Translations under genes and position numbers: made by a program
Assembly (NCBI RefSeq): GCF_003369915.1
Contig: NC_046675.1
Location: 2,666,001 to 2,730,000 of the forward strand
Length of the DNA: 64,000 nt
Direction of reading: 5' to 3'
From: Drosophila miranda
Lineage: Eukaryota; Arthropoda; Insecta; Diptera; Drosophilidae
Notes under the pieces: model-generated
Told to the model about the DNA's origin: nothing
Databases searched by the model: none
The model's input: only the letters and a program-made list of their open reading frames with translations
Part shown: positions 12,579 to 25,071 of the stretch, in pieces
Layout: every line of letters starts with the position of its first letter
Position numbering within the stretch: position 1 is the first letter of the stretch

Positions 12579-15500
12579 ATGCGCGCCATGCCCCTCATCG
12601 GAATGAGAATGAAATTGGTTATTTTGGTTGTAGGAGTCTTGGCCGTGGCCTCGCTGCTTGAACTGGCCCAGTGCCGGCATTTGGATCAGCTGCCAGAGAG
12701 CGAGTGCGACTTTGATTTCAAGGAGCAACCGGAGGACTTCTATGGCATGCTGGATGCCGTACAGGTGAGTGCGGTCACGTGGTTCCGTGTCTGGGAATTC
12801 AATGTGTTCTATACAACAGGTGCCCGAGGCACGCAAAGAGAGGACTTGGGTCGCCGCTCAGCCCAGGAATCGCATAAAACTGCCAGGGAGAAGCGGAGCA
12901 CGGCCAGCAATGGGGTAAGTCTTCCGAGCAAGCAGCCAGATGCCCCAAGTGGGATTAGTTCGGCACAATGGCGCACAATTAGTCTGGCGACTTGACGTTG
13001 CCTGAGGTGGACGGAAGGCACTTGAGATGCTTCGCCACAATGCGAACGTAAGCAATACCTGAGCTCATAAGCTTCTCATCCCATCCCATCCACCCCAGCC
13101 GAGTTCAGCGCCGGAAGCAGCATCATAAATCGCGAGGCAAAGCCCTGCTGAGATTACCCCCGCCACTGCTCTGGACCGAAGCCTCCACGGATGTGTTGCA
13201 GCCCGCCTCTCCTTACACTCAACCTCTGGCTGAGGCTGAAGCTGAAGGGGAAACCGAAACCGAAACTGTGACGAGTATGAGGATGAGGACGGCAACGCAG
13301 AGTAGACGGCGCCGTGGCGTGACGGTGCGCAGGGAGAGGACATGGGACTACGGCGTGATTCCGTACGAGATCGATGGCATCTTCAGTGGCGCCCACAAGG
13401 CGCTGTTCAAGCAGGCCATGCGGCACTGGGAGAACTTCACCTGCATCAAGTTCGTGGAGCGCGATGCCAAGCTGCATGACAACTACATTTTCTTTACGGT
13501 CAAAAACTGCGGGTGAGTCTCGACCTAATCGTCTCTGAAAGTATATTGTCTAAAGTTCTGAAACCCCACCCCAATCAGTTGCTGCTCCTTCCTGGGCAAG
13601 AACGGCAACGGGCGCCAGCCCATTTCCATTGGTCGCAACTGCGAGAAGTTTGGCATCATCATTCACGAGCTGGGTCACACCATTGGCTTCCATCACGAGC
13701 ATGCCCGCGGCGACCGGGACAAGCACATCATCATCAATAAGGCCAACATCATGCGCGGCCAGGAGTACAACTTCGATGTGCTATCGCCGGAGGAGGTGGA
13801 CCATCCCCTGCTGCCCTACGATTACAACTCCATCATGCACTATGCCACGAACTCGTTCTCCAAGAGCTCCTACCTGGACACGATCACGCCCATAGGAATG
13901 CCCCCGGGCACCCACATCGAGCTGGGCCAACGACGACGCCTCAGCCGTGGGGACATTGTCCAGGCCAATCTGCTCTACAAGTGTGCGGCCTGTGGACGCA
14001 CCTACCAAGAGAATTCTGGCCAAATAGTGAGTCCACACTACGTGTATTCGGGCAACGGAGTGCTCAGCGAGTTCGAGGGCAGCGGCGATGCGGATCCAGA
14101 ACCGGGGGAGGATGGTTCCTTCGATGCCTCGCTCACCAGCTGCGAATGGCGCATCACGGCTACTAATGGGGAGAAGGTCATCCTTCATCTGCAGCAGCTG
14201 CAACTCCAGCTCTCGGAGAACTGTTCAGAGGACTACCTTGAAATCCGGGACGGCTACTGGCACCGATCTCCCTTGGTGCGGCGTCTCTGTGGCAATGCCA
14301 GTGGGGAGATTATCACCAGCCAAACCAGTCGCATGCTCATCAATTATGTGAACCGCAATGCGGCCAAGGGATACCGCGGATTCAAGGCACGATTCGAAGG
14401 TGAGTCCGAGCATCAGCATACTCGCAGTCTGTGGAATAATCGAAACCCCCCTTCTCTTGCTCAGTGGTTTGTGGTGGAGAAATTCAGTTGACAAAGGATC
14501 AGTCTATCGACTCGCCCACCTACCCGATGCAGTACATGCCCGACAAGGAGTGCGTCTGGCGCATCAATGCACCCATCCACCACCAGGTGGGGCTCAAGTT
14601 TCAGAGCTTCGAGCTGGAGAAGCACGATGGCTGTGTCTACGATTACGTGGAGATACGGGACGGCAATCGGAGCGACTCCAGGCTGATTGGTCGCTTCTGT
14701 GGCGACAAGCTGCCGCCGAACATCAAGTGAGTGGAGCTTGGACACAGGATCCCCAGGGCGATCCCCTACTAAGTAGCACCCTATTCCTTATAGAACCCGC
14801 AGCAATCAGATGTACATCAAGTTCGTGTCGGATGGATCGGTGCAGAAGCTGGGCTTCTCCGCCGCCCTCATGCTGGACGTGGACGAGTGCAAGTTCACGG
14901 AGCACGGCTGCCAGCACGTCTGCATCAACACCATGGGCAGCTACCAGTGCGGCTGCCATGCTGGCTACGAGCTTCAGGCGAACGGCAAGACCTGCGAGGA
15001 TGCGTGTGGCGGCATTGTGGATGCCACCAAAGCGAATGGCACCCTCTACTCGCCCTCGTACCCAGAGGCCTATCCGAATGCAAAGCAGTGCGTCTGGGAG
15101 GTGGTGGCCCCACCAAATCACGCAGTCTTTCTCAACTTTACCCACTTTGACCTGGAGGGCACCCGGTTCCAGTATACCAAATGCAACTACGATTACCTCA
15201 TCATCTACTCGAAGATGCGGGACAATCGCCTGAAGAAGATCGGAATCTACTGCGGGAACGAGCTGCCTCCGTTCGTAAACTCGGAGCAGAGTGTGCTGCG
15301 TCTTGAATTCTACTCGGATCGAACGGTGCAGCGGAGTGGCTTCGTGGCCAAGTTTGTCGTAGGTGAGTGGTGGTCAGCGAAACCCGGAAATTCCTCAGTT
15401 ATCCCAAAATTATCCTCTCTTTAGATGTGGACGAGTGTGCTGTTAACAATGGTGGATGCCAGCACAGGTGTAGGAACACCTTTGGCTCCTATCAGTGCAG

Positions 15501-16386
15501 CTGTCGGAACGGATACACGCTGTCCGAAAACGGCCACAACTGCACGGAGACGCGGTGCAAGTTCGAGATCACCACTTCGTACGGGGTGCTGCAGAGCCCC
15601 AACTATCCGGATGACTATCCGCGCAACATCTACTGCTACTGGCACTTCCAGACCGTCCTGGGCCACCGCATCCAGCTGACCTTCCACGATTTTGCCGTGG
15701 AGAGCCATCAGGAGTGCATCTACGACTATGTGGCCATCTATGACGGCCGCTCGGAGAACAGCTCCACCCTGGGCATCTACTGCGGTGGACGGGAGCCGTA
15801 TGCGGTGATCGCCTCCACCAACGAGATGTTCATGGTCCTGGCCACGGATGCCGGACTGCAGAGAAAGGGTTTCAAGGCAACCTTTGTGTCCGAGTGCGGT
15901 GGCTACTTGAGGGCCACGAATCACTCGCAGACTTTCTACTCGCATCCCCGTTACGGAAGCAGACCATACAAGCGGAACATGTACTGCGATTGGCGCATTC
16001 AGTCGGATCCGGAGAGCAGTGTGAAGATTAAATTCCTCAACTTTGAGATCGAGTACTCGGAGCGCTGTGACTACGACTTCCTGGAGATCACCGAGGAGGG
16101 CTACTCCATGAACACCATCCATGGGCGCTTCTGTGGCAAGCACAAGCCGCCAATTATAGTCTCCAACTCAGATACGTTGCTGCTGCGCTTCCAGACGGAC
16201 GAGAGCAACTCTCTGCGCGGCTTTGCCATCTCGTTTATGGCCGTGGATCCCCCAGACGACACTGGCGGCGAGGAATTCGATGCAGTTACACCCTTTCCGG
16301 GATACCTCAAAAACATGTACTCCTCCGAAACGGCCAGCGACAATCTCCCACGGACACACATTTTGCCGCCGAGCAGGCTTCTGTAA
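12579..16386 (+). CDS. tld: Tolloid, BMP1-type astacin metalloprotease (7 exons)
   Basis: Exons: 12579-12764, 12820-12914, 13099-13512, 13579-14399, 14465-14726, 14794-15362, 15425-16386 (TAA). Total 3,309 nt, 1,102 residues, against about 1,067 recalled for D. melanogaster. The start is the ATG at 12579, followed by a hydrophobic signal core; an in-frame ATG lies at 12588. Domains: signal and prodomain (1-173, ending in a basic [12 protein letters not shown] stretch), astacin (174-370) with [12 protein letters not shown] from residue 261 and SIMHY at about 316-320, CUB1, CUB2 (506), EGF1 [10 protein letters not shown] (621), CUB3 (664), EGF2 [10 protein letters not shown] (783), CUB4 (826), CUB5 (940). 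The prodomain is much shorter than in Tok. Tolloid is secreted and cleaves Sog bound to Dpp/Scw, creating the BMP peak in the dorsal embryo. The identity is very firm: long segments agree with the known protein. Confidence 0.96.
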
Positions 16387-17226
16387 ACACAGTGCGGACA
16401 TCTGGGTGTGGTTTATGCATGTTTTTTTTTGTTGATATTTGTAAATAAACTATAAATAAAACTACTTTTAAGTAAACTTTTTTTGTGGAACGGAAGTGTA
16501 TTTATTTCAAATGCGCGCTCTGCCATTCACAGCACGCGGTTCCATGTAAAATAACAATTTGTAACAAATATGTAGTTACCGTGTAAGTACCATGTAAAAA
16601 ATATAGATATAATAAATTCATCAATCGGATCAATTATGTATTTAGGGCTGAGACTCTTGCCTAGCTAATTATAACAAATCGAATATCAAAATTGACGAAT
16701 TTGACTTACGATGACGGACAGAAACAGATTAACACATTGTTGACCAAGAGGGTATTTAAATATTTCTAAGAAAAAATTGAAGAATGTTGAAGAAATTTAG
16801 CGCTGAAAGATATCGTGGTCATTTCTTATGCAATGATGAAGGATAGGATGGACCTACAAGAGTAAGTATTATTGTTATTCTATGTAATATTTTCGGCTAT
16901 TTATCTGAATCTCGACCTGTTTTAATAAAGGGGGTTTAAGTGTGCTTAGTTCGGTTTGTCATTGGTATATTTTAAAAGTGAGACCGTATATTTTGGTATA
17001 TTTGATCGATAAGTCGAGTTTTCAAAATGGCAACGGCGGCGTCAGCGCTCATTTCGACTCCAGATTTTGTATATCAGCGCTCTAATTGTTGTTCACTCGT
17101 GTTGTGTTAATTGTGTTAATTGTTGAAATTGTAGCTGTGTTCGAGCACTTCGCTGTTAATTAAGTTTTGTGTTTTTGTTCATCGTTGTTGGCTGCAAGTG
17201 TTATTTTCGTTGTGCCGGCATTTGCG
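16387..17226 (+). promoter_or_regulatory. tld 3' UTR and asp promoter with housekeeping core motifs
   Basis: Two AATAAA signals at 16444-16449 and 16455-16460 probably end tld. Upstream of asp there is a cluster of broad-promoter motifs: three GTATATTT-type copies (Ohler motif 6) at about 16962-17003, an ATCGATAA DRE-like site at 17006-17013, and GGCAACGGCGG (resembling Ohler motif 8) at about 17030. There is no TATA box. This fits a constitutively active cell-division gene. The asp leader then runs to the ATG at 17227. Confidence 0.6.
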
Positions 17227-20200
17227 ATGAGTGCCTTCGAGGTTAGTGCCTGTGCGATTCGACAAAGAATTGTCTTTCTGCATTTAACGATTTACGTACT
17301 TCGCAGGTCACAGTTACGCCGTCGCGGCTGAAACAAAAGAAGCACATCGAAGGTCGCGAGCCAGCCGCGGTGTTCATGGCTCCGTTTTCGGGCAAAGCGA
17401 TTGTGCAGTTCGAGGACGTGCCCGTAACCAAAACAGCCAGGCGCTTCGTGCGCGTCATCAACCCCAGCGACGACGACATTGAGGTTAGTCGGTCGCCGAT
17501 ATAGATCAGTTGGCTGCCTGGCAACTAGTATTTGATCAATGCTAAGCCCCCCCCCCCTTTCGGCTTCTAGGTCAAAGTAACGAAGGGCATCAAGGAGGAG
17601 CACAACCTGACCGTCGAGTGGATGGAGCACGTAATTCCCGCGCGCGACGAGGTCTCCATGGAGCTGGTGTGGAGCCCCGAAATGGAGGTGGCCTGCAAGG
17701 AGACGCTGCATCTGCTTGATAATAGAAATTTTCGAAAGGACGTCATGATCATACTTAAGTCCAAGAGCAACCAGCCGGTCAGGGTAAGCCCTTAAAGCCT
17801 CTCACCAACCCCGCCACTCACCCTTCTGCTTCTCTCCTTGTCTCTCGCCTACCTGAAGAACCCTCGCAAATTTCCCACCGTGGGCAAGACCCTGCATATG
17901 AAATCGCCGACGGGCGGCTCGAAGAAAACAAAAAGTGTGGCAGCAGCTGCTGTGCAGCAGAAAAAGCGTCTGTCCGCGGCAGCGTCCCCGTCCAAGCAGC
18001 CCTGGCGGTCTTGCAGCGGCTTACGGAATTTTCGGGCATCCTCGGTCGCTCCCCATGCCCCGCTGACGGAGAGAAATGTTTACAAGCACCAGGAGGAGTC
18101 TGCATTTATCTCGCCACAGCCGCGCACGTCCAAGGAGAACGTTAGTCCCATGACTCCTGCAAATTTGTTCAACATTTTAGATACTTTCAAGTTCACACCG
18201 CTCACTGAAACGCGCGGATCTGGCCCTGGACCTATGACAGAAAACCTAGCTGACTGGCCCACACCTACCCTCCTCCCAGATGGCAAGCTGCCTGTCGGAG
18301 ATTTGCGACCCCGTCGCCTCGCCACCGACGAGTATGAAGATAAACTCCCCACGAACAAAACCTTTGATGTTTGGCATTCAGAGACCAATAACATATCGAC
18401 GGACACGCTGGACTGCTCGCGCTCCGAAGTGCTGCTGCAAACGCCCACTATTCAAAATAAAACCACAACCATTACCCATGCAACCCACACGAGAGCCTTG
18501 GCATGCATTTTCGAGGAGGAGGCATCCAGCCCACCGAAGGCGACAGCCAAGGGCCCCGATCAAGATTTAAAAAGGGACATCAAACTGGTTGGTTCTCCAC
18601 TGCGGAAACATTCAGAGTCCATGAAGGATCTGTCGCTGCTCTCGCCGCAAACAAAGCTTGCCATACAAGGCTCGATGCCGAATCTCAATGAGATGCAGAT
18701 ACGTTCTATCGAGCAGAATCGGTACTTCCAGGAACAGCAGCCGCCGCAAGTGAAGACGAAGCAGCTGGAAAGCTCCATTTGCCACGACACGAGCTTGATG
18801 TGCTCGCAAGACTTTCTCTTCAGACACACCGAGATCCTGGCCCAGTCTAGTCGATTCAATCTCCATGAAGTGGGCCGCAAGTCGCAGAAGTGCAGCCCAG
18901 TGAAGGAGAAGGCCGCCAGTGGCCACAAGCGACGCTCCCATGAGCTAAGCTTCTCGGACTCGCACAGCTACGAGTCCCTTCATCGCCACGAGTCGATGGT
19001 CATCTCACCGCCAAAGAAACAGCGGGTTGACGATATCTCCATGCTGCGCAGTGCAGCTCCAGCCAATGCCTCCGCCAGAAGTGGCAGCCCGTGGACGCCG
19101 GCCCAGCCCAAAAAGTTCAAGCTGGCCCAAACGATGTCGCTCATGAAGAAGCCCAACACACCGGGGCGCAAGGCTAGGGAAGCAGCTCCCGTGAAGCTCT
19201 ACGACTCGGAGCTTTACATGCGGACCTACATTAATCCGGATCCGTTCGCAGCCACAACCACGGCAGATCCGTTTCTTGCCTGCACCATGTACCTGGACGA
19301 GCAGGCGGTGGAGCGGCATCAGGCGGACTTTAAGAAGTGGCTTAACGCCCTGGTGACCATTCCCGCTTATCTGGATGCCGACTCGAACAGCAAAATCGAC
19401 GTGGGAAAGCTGTTCAATGAGGTGCGCAACAAGGAGCTGGTTATGGCGCCCACTAAGGAGGAGCAGTCGATGAACTATCTGACCACGTTCCGCCTGGAAA
19501 CGCTTCGTCGGGCGGCTGTGGAGCTGTTCTTCAGCGAGCAAATGCGCCTGCCCTGCTCTAAGGTGGCCGTTTATGTCAACAAGCAGGCTTTGCGTATACG
19601 CAGTGATCGCAATCTGCACCTGGACGTGGTCATGCAGAGGACCATCCTCGAGCTGCTGCTCTGCTTCAATCCCTTATGGCTGCGACTGGGTCTGGAGGTG
19701 GTCTTCGGCGAAAAGATTCAGATGCACTCCAACCGAGACATTGTGGGCCTGAGCCACTTTATCCTCAATCGCTTGTTCAGGAACAAGTTCGAGGAGCAGA
19801 AGTACAGCAAGGCCTTCACCCTCACCGAAGAGTACGCGGAGACCATCAAGAAGCACTCGCTGCAAAAGATTCTGTTCCTGCTGCTCTTTCTGGACCAGGC
19901 CAAGCAGAAGCGTATCGTCAAGCACAATCCCTGCCTGTTTGTGAAGAAGTCCCCCTACAAAGAGACCAAGGATATATTACTGCGCTTCTCCTCGGAGCTG
20001 CTGGCCAACGTTGGGGACATCACGCGCGAGGTGCGCCGCCTGGGCTATGTGCTCCAGCACAAGCAGACCTTCCTCGACGAGTTCGACTATGCCTTCAAAA
20101 ATCTGGCTGTAGATCTGCGAGACGGCGTTCGGTTGACCCGCGTCATGGAGGTCATCCTGCTGCGCGACGATCTCACCCGCCAGCTGAGAGTGCCTGCCAT

Positions 20201-23200
20201 ATCGCGGCTTCAGCGCGTCTTTAATGTGAAGTTGGCCCTGAACGCTCTGAACGCCGCAGACTTCCAGCTGGGCGGTGACATCTCTGCCCCGGATATCGTG
20301 GACGGTCATCGCGAGAAGACGCTTTCGCTGCTCTGGCAGATCATCTACAAGTTCCGCTCGCCCAAGTTCCACGCGGCTGCCACGGTACTCCAGAAATGGT
20401 GGCGTCGTCGTTGGCTGCACGTTGTCATCCAGCGTCGCATACGCCACAAGGAGTTGATGCGTCGCCACCGGGCAGCCACTGTCATACAGGCCGCCTTCCG
20501 CGGCCACCAGATGCGGAAGTACGCCAAGCTCTACAAGGAGAAGCGTCTTCAGGCCACCATCATCATGCAGAAGTACACTCGTCGCTTTCTGGCGCAGAAG
20601 CAGCTCTACCAGAGCTACCACAGCATAATCCTCATCCAGCGATGGTGGCGGGGCCATATGTTGGGCCGGCAGTGTCGCCAGCATTTCGGGGAGATACGCC
20701 AGGCTGTAATTTTCTTGCAGCGAATTTGGCGGCGTCGTCTTTTCGCCAAGAAACTTCTCGTGGCTGCGGCCACAGCTCGTCTGCAGCGATCGCAAAAGCA
20801 ACAAGCGGCGGCCAGCCACATTCAGATGATGTGGCGCTGTCATTGCCTGGGCAGGATCCAGCGACAGAAGTACCTGCGCCAGCGCGAACTCATAATCTTT
20901 GTGCAGTGTCGAATGAGAGGAAAATGGATAATGCGAAAGCAGCGCCAGGAGTTCCTAGAGTTGAAGAGAGCCACCCAAATCATACAGCAGCGCTGGCGCG
21001 CCCTGACCTTGATGAGGAAGCAACGAGCCCACTTCCAGCAACTTCGGTCTTGTGCCCTTAAGCTGCAGACACGCAGGAGGGCCACGCTCCAGATGAGACA
21101 AGCGCGCGACAGCTTCCAGGCCACCAAGAAAAGTGCCATTGTCATCCAGGAACGCATGCGTGCCACTTGGGCGATGCGTAAGCAGAGAGAAGTCTACCGG
21201 AAGCAGCGCATGGCTGCTATTCTCATTCAGCAACATTTTCGCTTGCGTCTGGATATGATCAAGGATCGAAATGCTTTCTTGGCGACCCGTCGCTGCGTCA
21301 TTTATGTCCAACAACGCTGGCGCGCCATCTTGCAGATGCGTCAGGAGCGTAGCAAGTACTTGCAGCTCAAATCGTGCACCCGTTTCGTCCAAAGTAAGTT
21401 CCGAGCCAAGCGCCTTATGCTGATCCAAAGTCGAACGTACCTCCAACTGAAGAGAGCTGTGTTGGTGATCCAACAGCGTCGAAGAGCTCTGGTTCAGATG
21501 CGGGAGCAGCGCCAGTACTTCCTTCGTTTGCGCGAGGTCACCATCAGCATGCAGCGCCGATTCCATGCCCATAAGGCCATGCGCTTTATGCGAGCCAAGT
21601 ACCGAGGCATCCAGGCCGCCGTCAGCTGCCTTCAGATGCACTGGCGGGCACATCTCTTGAAAAAGCGAGAGCGAAGCCGTTTCCTATCACTGCGTCAGGC
21701 AGCCATCACCCTGCAGCGGCGTTACAGAGCCCGTTTGGTCATGATTAGGCAAAGGGATAGCTACCGGCAGCTAAAGAATGCAGCAATCGTGATCCAGCGG
21801 CGCTATCGAGCCAAGGAGGAAATGAAGAAGCAGCTTTCCCTGTACCAGAAGCAGCGTGCTGTCATAATCAAGGCCCAGCAACGTTACCGCGGTAAATTGG
21901 AGATGAGAAAGCAGCGTTCCCACTTCCAAAGTCAACGCCAAGCGGCCATCCGCCTTCAAAAGTGGTGGCGCAGCCTCCAAGAGATGCATCAACTGCGCCA
22001 GGGCTACCGGCGAATGCGCGCCAGTTCAGTGAGCATTCAGCGCAAGTGGCGGGCGACCGTAGCGGCGCGTCATCAGCGTGAGATCTTCCTAAAGACCATC
22101 CAGAAGATTCGTCTCTTGCAGAACTTTATCCGCGCCACACTGTGGATGCGAAGGGAGCGCGAAGAGTACCAGAAGCGGCGTCAGGCAGCTGTGGTTCTAC
22201 AGCGTCGGTTCCGTGCCCGTCAGTCCATGCACACAGTCCGCGTGGAGTATAAGCTCCTTCAGTCGACTACCATTCGCATACAGCGCAAGTTCCGAGCCAC
22301 ACGCACCATGCACAAAGTGCGCCACGATTTTGTCCAGCTACGTGAGGTCACCATACATCTGCAGCAGAAGTTCCGTGGCAAGCGGCTGATGATGAAGCAA
22401 CGCGAGCATTTCCAACTTCTGTGTCATTCCATTTGCAACTTCCAGTCCCATGCCCGTGGCTACTTGGCCCGCAAGCGTTTCCAGGCTCTGATGACACCGG
22501 AGATGAAGTATCTTATCCGCCAGAAGCGGGCGGCCAAGGTCATACAGCGCTACTGGCGTGGCTACCAAACGCGTCGTCGCCAGCGCCACCAGGGACTGTT
22601 GGCCATTCGAACGCGTATTGTGCAGTTGCAACAGGAGGCGAAAGCTGCTAACTCGGTGCGCACCAAGGTGCAGGAGGCAGTTAGATTCCTGCGCGGTCGC
22701 TTCATTGCCAGCGACGCCTTGGCTGTGCTAAATCGATTGGGTGAGTACCTAAAACTGTGTGTTTTAGAGGACCAAACTAATGACCTGCCTGCCATACTCT
22801 CTACAGATCGTCTGTCGCGCACTGTGCCTCATCTGCTCATGTGGTGCTCGGAGTTCATGTCCACATTTTGCTATGGCATCATGGCCCAGGCCATACGCTC
22901 GGAGGTGGACAAGCAGCTGATCGAACGCTGCAGTCGCATTATTCTCAATCTGGCACGCTACAACAGCACCACCGTCAACACGTTCCAGGAGGGCGGCCTG
23001 GTGACCATTGCCCAGATGCTGTTGCGATGGTGCGATAAAGACAGCGAGATATTCAACACCCTCTGCACCCTCATCTGGGTGTTTGCCCACTGCCCCAAGA
23101 AGCGAAAGGTGAGCTGTCTCCCTAACACTGCCTTTTTCGATGTCCTTCAAACCAGAATCTTTTCTCTGCAGATCATTCACGACTTCATGACGAACACGGA

Positions 23201-23450
23201 GGCCATTTACATGGTGCGCGAGACGAAGAAGCTCGTGGCCCGTAAGGAGAAGATGAAGCAGAACGCCCGGAAGCACCCCCCGATCACGAGCTTACGCCAT
23301 CCATCGCACCAGATGCAGGTTTTCTCGCCCCACGCTCTGCCCAGCCTGGAGCCGGACTTTGGCATCATACGCAACAGTCCGTACACGTTCGTATCGTCCG
23401 TGTTTGCCTTCGATACCATTCTGTGCAAGCTGAAAATTGAAATATTCTAG
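17227..23450 (+). CDS. asp: Abnormal spindle (ASPM ortholog), 6 exons
   Basis: Exons: 17227-17241, 17307-17483, 17571-17783, 17859-22740, 22807-23108, 23172-23450 (TAG). Total 5,868 nt, 1,955 residues, essentially the length recalled for D. melanogaster Asp (1,954). The first exon is only five codons (MSAFE). The N-terminal region (about 1-135) is the ASH (ASPM-SPD2-Hydin) domain with PFSGKA and VKVTKGIKEEHN segments. A Ser/Lys-rich region follows, then calponin-homology domains (about 620-965) and a long array of IQ motifs (about 975-1700; cores such as AATVIQAAFRGHQMRK and AAKVIQRYWRGYQTRR) that bind calmodulin. The C-terminus is an armadillo/HEAT-like segment. Asp cross-links microtubule minus ends at spindle poles and supports brain size and cytokinesis. 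Both 3' introns are stop-free and a multiple of three, so conceptual translation can run through them. Confidence 0.96.
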
Positions 23451-24545
23451 TTTTAGTTCTAGCCGTTAATCGTAAATGTTAAATGTTTGAAAAGTTTTTT
23501 GTTTTTTAGACCCTTAAATGTTGATTGAAATTATTAACTCTGTCGAGCGTTTGCCCAACCTGAACATAAATGTAGAATAAGTTACGCTAAGAAAGAGACA
23601 CTACTTTGAGTTGTATAATATAGTATCTGCGTATGGGAAAAGTCAACGAAGATTGTAACTAATGAACTCATGAGCTAAGCTTAGGATTATTGTTTTTTAT
23701 GAGTCCAGAGAAGCAGAACGAATGCAGGAAATAAATTTGAGAAATGAAAGCAAGTCCCCTACGTGTTTTGCTTGCACCATGCTGCTGTGCTGTTTATTTA
23801 GGAATAGATGCATGTATTCACAAAACATTTACATATATTTTGTATGTATGTATGTATATATAGATAGTTAAATTAATAATCACTTTGATACATCAATATT
23901 AGTATGCTACTTGTGTATATTCCCAATATTCAAGTTTGTCCTTCTATGCGCCTCAATTTCGGTTATTTCGGTTGCAACGAAATGGCACTCGCAGACTCGA
24001 GAGAGTGCCCCAAGTACAATATATGTATCTATAGGTATATATCTGTGTGTGTGTGTGTGTATTAGCTAATGCCCCATTAAAATGTGTACTCTAAATTGGA
24101 TTGAATATGCATATATATATGTATATATTCGTATAACATTCTATGTATTTCTTCCTTGATAATTGCACACGCCAGAGTTTCGTTCTCATCCTTTGAGCTT
24201 TCTTTTCTTTGTTTTTGTTTTTTTTTTTTTGTTTTTTTATGCAATTTTATATTGCCTTTTTAACTGATTAGTTGCCGCCGTTGAACGTCTGGAGTTAGTA
24301 AACTAGTTTGGAAATCATAATGTTTATCGGTATGCTTTATTATAGAATATTCTGTGGGACGAAGGGCGTGCAGGTGGATTCAAAGACATTTAAATTAGTT
24401 CTTGGAGAAGTTTTACAATACAAGAGTCCTAAAGCCCTTTGCAAATACTTGAATTGATAGTTAAGTAGGTTTCTGGCCCAATTGGCACACGGCTGGATCT
24501 GGTTTAGTGTGCCACTTGAGGCGTCATCCTGCGCCGCGGCTGGAC
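23451..24545. other. asp and AstA convergent 3' UTRs
   Basis: No coding sequence. An AATAAA at 23730-23735 probably serves asp. A TTTATT on the plus strand near 24335-24341 reads AATAAA on the minus strand and probably ends AstA about 200 nt after its stop. A GT microsatellite lies at 24043-24060, AT-rich TATATA runs at 23830-23870 and 24105-24135, and a T-rich run at about 24210-24238. Confidence 0.6.
24043..24060. repeat. GT microsatellite
   Basis: A perfect (TG/GT)9 run between asp and AstA. Confidence 0.8.
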
Positions 24546-25071
24546 TTAACGCCGCCCGAGACCAAAGTTGAAGGGCTGCGGACGCGTCGTTCGCTTGTTC
24601 TGTCTGCCAGGTCGGACTGCAAGGCGGAGAGCTGGCCGATTAAGGGTCAGGATTGATCTGGTCGGGATGGAGGCACTTACCCGCACGCTCCACTCCCATG
24701 TAGTTCGCTGGCGGCACTCGGTAGTCAATCTCGTTGTCCTGTTCGTAGTCGTAGTCGCTGCGCTTGCCCAGGCCGAAGGAGTACGGACGCGACCTCTTGC
24801 CCAGGCCAAAGTTGTACACCGGCAGCCGCTTCATGCCCGGTCCGCCGTTGTTGTACATGTAGGCGCGACGGCCCAATCCGAAGGCATATCGTTCTACCCG
24901 CTTGTCAATGTCGGCGCCGTTATCGGCCATCTCGTCGGCGCCGAGCAGGCCGTCGGCATCGCCCTCGCCGGAGACTGGGCTGCGTTGCTCCTGGCCTATG
25001 ACCGGCGAACAGGCGATATAGCCGACGCAGCACAGGGCCAGCAGCAGGAGATGGGCATTGAGCGTGTTCAT
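24546..25071 (-). CDS. AstA: Allatostatin A neuropeptide precursor (2 coding exons)
   Basis: Minus-strand exons 25071-24681 and 24616-24546 (TAA), joined in phase across a 64-bp intron. 153 residues against 151 recalled for D. melanogaster. The start is MNTLNAH, an ATG directly before a signal peptide (core HLLLLALCCVGYIACS). An in-frame upstream extension to 25245 is noncoding leader. Four FGL-amide peptides flanked by dibasic sites are seen: VERYAFGL-GRR, LPVYNFGL-GKR, SRPYSFGL-GKR and TTRPQPFNFGL-GRR. The segment AYMYNNGGPGM between dibasic sites lacks the FGL end and is a spacer. The Gly before each dibasic site is the amide donor. The last peptide sits on its own exon. The peptides act on DAR-1/DAR-2 receptors in gut and brain (feeding, gut motility). 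A probable 5'-UTR intron acceptor (minus-strand cccctttgcag) lies near 25122-25132. Confidence 0.96.
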
